A stretch of DNA of 64,000 nucleotides from Suilimivivens sp964393865 (lineage in GTDB: Bacteria; Bacillota; Clostridia; Lachnospirales; Lachnospiraceae), in assembly GCA_964393865.1 (NCBI GenBank), contig CAYMUW010000012.1, forward strand, positions 1 to 64,000. Direction: 5' to 3'. The position numbers were made by a program, and so were the translations under genes. A model generated the notes under the pieces. It had not been told where the DNA came from. It made no database searches and saw only the letters and a list, made by a program, of their open reading frames with translations. Positions 60,854 through 64,000 of this stretch are shown here, in pieces. Positions within the stretch are counted from its first letter, which is position 1, and every line of letters begins with the position of its first letter.

Positions 60854-62431
60854 ATGTCATATACAGCCCTTTACAGGAAATTCCGACCTGCTGCATTTGA
60901 AGATGTGAAGGGACAGGATCATATTGTTACAACGCTGAGAAATCAGATTAAGTCGGAGAGGATTGGCCATGCTTATCTTTTCTGTGGGACAAGAGGAACA
61001 GGAAAGACCTCCATTGCCAAAATCTTTGCAAAGGCGGTCAACTGTGAAAACCCAAGGGAAGGAAGTCCCTGTGGGGAATGTGCAATCTGCAAAGCGATTG
61101 CAGCCGGAGCCAGTATGAATGTGATTGAGATTGATGCTGCATCTAACAACGGTGTTGACAATATTCGTGAGATTGTGGATGAGGTGTCATATTCTCCGGC
61201 GGAGGGCAAATATAAGGTTTATATTATTGATGAGGTTCATATGTTATCAATAGGAGCGTTTAATGCGCTCCTTAAAACCCTGGAGGAGCCGCCCTCCTAT
61301 GTGATTTTTATTCTGGCAACCACGGAGGTACATAAGATACCTATTACCATCCTTTCCAGATGTCAGAGGTATGACTTTAAGCGAATTACCATTGATACTA
61401 TAGCTGACCGTTTGAAGGAACTGACGGCCAAAGAGCAGGTTCAGATAGAGGATAAGGCTGTCAGATATATTGCTAAGACGGCGGACGGCTCTATGAGAGA
61501 TGCCTTAAGTCTTTTGGATCAGTGCATTGCCTTTCATTTCGGACAGGAGCTTACTTATGATAAGGTGCTTGATGTGCTGGGGGCAGTGGATACGGAGGTA
61601 TTCAGCAGACTGCTTCGGATTGTTCTCGACGGAAATGTAACAGGCGCAATCGGCCTTTTGGAGGAGATTGTGATGCAGGGCCGTGAGCTGACGCAGTTTA
61701 TTGCAGATTTCACATGGTATTTGAGAAATCTCCTTTTGGTTAAGACGGCTGATGGGATTGAAGATATTATCGATGTGTCAACAGAAAATCTGGCACGCTT
61801 GAAGGAAGAGGCACAGATGGCGGACAATGACGTGATCATGCGTTATATTCGTGTGCTGTCAGAGCTGTCGGGACAGATTCGTTATGCCACCCAGAAGAGA
61901 ATTTTAGTAGAAATGGGACTGATTAAGCTGTGCAGACCCGCCATGGAGACGGATACACAGTCTCTTACGGACCGGATCAGACAGATAGAAGATAAGCTGG
62001 AGAAAGGTGTTTTTACGGCTGCACCGGTGACGGGAAACGTTATAAATGCGGCAACAGCTCAGGAACCCATCGTACAGGCGCCGCTTCCGGCTGCAATTCC
62101 GGCAGATGTGGAGCAGGCGGTAAGTAAATGGGGAGCTATTGTGGGTCAGGCGCCTATGCCCATGAAAGCGTATTTAAAGACGGCATACCCCAGCCTTGCC
62201 GGGGACGGAAGTATGCTGGTGGTGGTGGAGGATGGTCTTCCATCCGATTATTTTAAGGATGCTTCCCGGTGTAAAGAATTGGAACAAATGATTTCCGGCT
62301 TGGCAGGGAAGGAAATTAAGGTTACAATACAAGGAGCCCAGCAGGGGCGCAATCCAAGAGATACTTACCCTGATTTGACGCAGGTGGTCAGTCAGGTAAT
62401 TAATATGGAAATAGAAGAAATGGAGGACTGA
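60854..62431 (+). CDS. dnaX: DNA polymerase III subunits gamma/tau
   Basis: 525 residues. Walker A FCGTRGTGKTSIAKIF, the zinc module with four Cys (C..GEC..CK), DEVHML and LLKTLEEPP are the clamp-loader ATPase core. The last 200 residues are the tau-type tail. No A-rich slippery site was noticed, so a separate gamma form is not predicted. It heads the conserved dnaX-ybaB-recR cluster. Confidence 0.96.
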   Translation: MSYTALYRKFRPAAFEDVKGQDHIVTTLRNQIKSERIGHAYLFCGTRGTGKTSIAKIFAKAVNCENPREGSPCGECAICKAIAAGASMNVIEIDAASNNGVDNIREIVDEVSYSPAEGKYKVYIIDEVHMLSIGAFNALLKTLEEPPSYVIFILATTEVHKIPITILSRCQRYDFKRITIDTIADRLKELTAKEQVQIEDKAVRYIAKTADGSMRDALSLLDQCIAFHFGQELTYDKVLDVLGAVDTEVFSRLLRIVLDGNVTGAIGLLEEIVMQGRELTQFIADFTWYLRNLLLVKTADGIEDIIDVSTENLARLKEEAQMADNDVIMRYIRVLSELSGQIRYATQKRILVEMGLIKLCRPAMETDTQSLTDRIRQIEDKLEKGVFTAAPVTGNVINAATAQEPIVQAPLPAAIPADVEQAVSKWGAIVGQAPMPMKAYLKTAYPSLAGDGSMLVVVEDGLPSDYFKDASRCKELEQMISGLAGKEIKVTIQGAQQGRNPRDTYPDLTQVVSQVINMEIEEMED

Positions 62432-62432
62432 C

Positions 62433-62783
62433 ATGGCAAAACGTGGAGGATTTCCGGGAGGTATGCCCGGCAATATGAACAATCTGATGAAGCAGGCTCA
62501 GAGAATGCAGCGCCAGATGGAGGAGAATCAAAAGGAACTGGAGACTAAGGAGTTTACTGCGAAAGCCGGTGGCGGTGCAGTTGAGGTTACTGTCACAGGT
62601 AAAAAGGAAGTAACCAAGGTAAAGCTTTCTCAGGAGGTTGTAGATCCTGATGATATCGAAATGTTAGAGGATCTGGTGATGGCAGCCACCAATGAAGCGC
62701 TTCGCATGGCAGAGGAAGCAAGTTCAGAGGCAATGAATAAAATGGCCGGTGGTTTAGGACTGGGAGGAGGCCTTCCCTTCTAA
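62433..62783 (+). CDS. ybaB: YbaB/EbfC nucleoid-associated protein
   Basis: 116 residues: a Gly/Met-rich start (RGGFPGGMPGNMNNLMKQAQ), a basic helix, then VEVTVTGKKEVTKVKLSQEV and EMLEDLVMAATNEAL, as in DNA-binding YbaB dimers. Starts two bases after the dnaX stop and overlaps recR by one base, all translationally linked. Confidence 0.95.
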   Translation: MAKRGGFPGGMPGNMNNLMKQAQRMQRQMEENQKELETKEFTAKAGGGAVEVTVTGKKEVTKVKLSQEVVDPDDIEMLEDLVMAATNEALRMAEEASSEAMNKMAGGLGLGGGLPF

Positions 62784-63379
62784 TGGATCTGTACAGCGGT
62801 CATATCAACAAATTAATAAACGAGTTGGCGGCGCTTCCCGGGATCGGCTCCAAGTCGGCGCAAAGGCTGGCTTTTCATTTGATTAATATGCCGAAGGACA
62901 AGGTTAACCGGCTTGCAAAGACCATTTTGGAAGCAAAGGAAAATGTCCGCTATTGCAAGGAATGTTTTACCCTGACAGACACCGATGTGTGTCCGGTTTG
63001 TGCAAATGAGAAACGTGACCATAGCACCATCATGGTTGTGGAAAATACCCGAGATCTTGCAGCGTATGAAAAAACGGGAAAGTACGAGGGTGTTTATCAT
63101 GTGCTTCACGGCGCAATTTCTCCTATGCTGGGGATAGGACCTTCGGACATCCGGCTGAAAGAACTGATTGCCCGGCTTGAGGGAAATGTGTCGGAGGTGA
63201 TTATTGCTACAAACTCCAGCCTGGAGGGAGAGACTACGGCCATGTACATCAGCAAGCTGATTAAGCCTACAGGGATTAAAGTGACGAGAATTGCCAGCGG
63301 CGTACCGGTAGGAGGAGATCTTGAGTATATAGATGAGGTAACTCTTTTGCGCGCGTTGGAGGGCAGAACAGAAATATAA
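62783..63379 (+). CDS. recR: Recombination mediator RecR
   Basis: 198 residues. The helix-hairpin-helix (LPGIGSKSAQRLAFHL), four-Cys zinc finger (CKECFTLTDTDVCPVC) and Toprim domain (IMVVENTRDLAAYEKTG) are complete. With RecO and RecF it loads RecA at gaps. The ATG shares a base with the ybaB stop (TAATG). Confidence 0.97.
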   Translation: MDLYSGHINKLINELAALPGIGSKSAQRLAFHLINMPKDKVNRLAKTILEAKENVRYCKECFTLTDTDVCPVCANEKRDHSTIMVVENTRDLAAYEKTGKYEGVYHVLHGAISPMLGIGPSDIRLKELIARLEGNVSEVIIATNSSLEGETTAMYISKLIKPTGIKVTRIASGVPVGGDLEYIDEVTLLRALEGRTEI

Positions 63380-63414
63380 GATTTTAATTATTAAAATATG
63401 ACGGGGTGTATAAA

Positions 63415-64000
63415 ATGAAAAAAGAATTATTTGGAAAGACAAGTGAAGGAAAAGAAGTTTACAGATACTGGATTGAAAATTCTAAGGGGATGAAGGCTGG
63501 TGTCATTAATTATGGTGCGATCCTTGTGAACCTGATTGTTCCAGATCGAAACGGAAAAGCAGATGATGTGGTGCTGGGGTATGATACGTTGGAGCCTTAT
63601 CTTACCAATGGAAGCTTTTTCGGAGCAACGGTAGGTCCTAATGCCAATCGTATAGGCGGAGCTACTTTTGAGATTGACGGGGTCAGATATCAGCTGGATG
63701 TCAATGACGGAGTGAACAATCTACATAGCCATATGGAAAAAGGATATCATAAATGGCTCTGGAACGTGGCTGAGGAAAAGGATGGCGTTGCCTTTTCCAT
63801 TGAGGATAAGGACGGAAACATGGGATTTCCGGGGAATAAGAAAATCAGCGTAACCTATACCGTGACGGAGGATAATGAATTAAAAATCCATTATCAGGCC
63901 AGCAGTGATAAAAACACCATTATCAACATGACAAACCATTCTTACTTTAATCTGGCCGGACATGGCAGCGGAAAGGTTTATGACCATGTGCTTACATTGA
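63415..64000 (+). CDS. galM: Aldose 1-epimerase (3' end outside window)
   Basis: 195 codons are visible, open to the window end, about half to two-thirds of a normal galactose mutarotase. GVINYGAILVNLIVPDRNG, GATVGPNANRIGGATFEIDG, NNLHSHMEKGYHKWLWN and NMTNHSYFNLAGHG carry the family pattern including the catalytic His. It interconverts alpha and beta aldose anomers in the cytoplasm. GGGGTG precedes the ATG. It follows recR by 35 bases. Confidence 0.93.
   Translation, partial: MKKELFGKTSEGKEVYRYWIENSKGMKAGVINYGAILVNLIVPDRNGKADDVVLGYDTLEPYLTNGSFFGATVGPNANRIGGATFEIDGVRYQLDVNDGVNNLHSHMEKGYHKWLWNVAEEKDGVAFSIEDKDGNMGFPGNKKISVTYTVTEDNELKIHYQASSDKNTIINMTNHSYFNLAGHGSGKVYDHVLTL

Noticed and set aside
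60854..62431. Programmed frameshift in dnaX
   Set aside because: No A-rich slippery heptamer with a following hairpin was noticed.

Overview
The window looks like a chromosome segment of a gut-type member of the Firmicutes, class Clostridia, most likely Lachnospiraceae. The evidence is moderate-to-low GC, AGGAGG-type ribosome sites, a T-box leader in front of metG, a long Bacillus/Clostridium-type SRP RNA, an MsmK/UgpC-type orphan sugar ABC ATPase, a DUF6128-like protein and Tn916-like mobile-element genes. The species cannot be told from the sequence alone.

Layout. (1) 1-579: the 3' part of an alpha-pore-forming (XaxA-like) toxin. (2) 957-16351: a surface-glycan locus on the + strand. A tightly coupled block supplies activated sulfate: CysD, a CysN-CysC fusion, a CHR-family anion permease and CysQ. 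It is followed by a glycosyltransferase-HAD fusion, two tandem sulfotransferase-like genes, a beta-propeller-like protein, a second glycosyltransferase and an NAD-dependent epimerase. No PAPS reductase or sulfite reductase is present, so PAPS is probably made to sulfate a surface polymer. Several of these proteins carry the same Rossmann-like module (usually C-terminal). One sulfotransferase is frameshifted in a run of eight Gs, and seven Gs would restore the full protein. (3) 16372-23296: mobile-element DNA with a relaxase, a MobC-like protein, an oriT-like region, VapBC, a DUF6088 protein, sigma and HTH genes, an excisionase-like gene and a decayed tyrosine integrase. A 2.6-kb piece (20697-23296) appears inverted: flipping it back at two CAGG/CCTG sites restores the reading frames of both the sigma gene and a polysaccharide pyruvyltransferase (23297-24497). 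(4) 24548-28598: OPT transporter, PqqD-like protein, Fe-S aldo/keto reductase and PAP2 phosphatase. (5) 28625-37712: T-box and metG, a lipase-like hydrolase, a secreted helical protein, D-lactate dehydrogenase, a GNAT enzyme, an HD-GYP phosphodiesterase, a YesL-like protein and a diguanylate cyclase. (6) 37910-43243: orphan UgpC ATPase, structured intergenic DNA, CdaR-like regulator, DUF6128-like protein and a sugar-sensor-GGDEF fusion. (7) 43246-47473: SRP RNA, NrdG-like activase, TadA, MarR with its operator, flavin-reductase-like protein and MATE pump. (8) 47679-54320: NagA, a wrecked hexosaminidase gene and a complete sugar ABC importer. (9) 54437-64000: lipoprotein, DUF2971, NUDIX, CstA, tRNA-Ser(CGA), phosphofructokinase, dnaX-ybaB-recR and the start of galM.

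How the parts fit. Region 2 would import sulfate, activate it to PAPS, transfer it to a glycan and clear the PAP by-product. Regions 5 and 6 hold two cyclic-di-GMP synthases and one HD-GYP hydrolase near carbohydrate-uptake functions. Region 8 is an amino-sugar use locus in decay. All functions are inferred by reading translated sequence; no database search was run.
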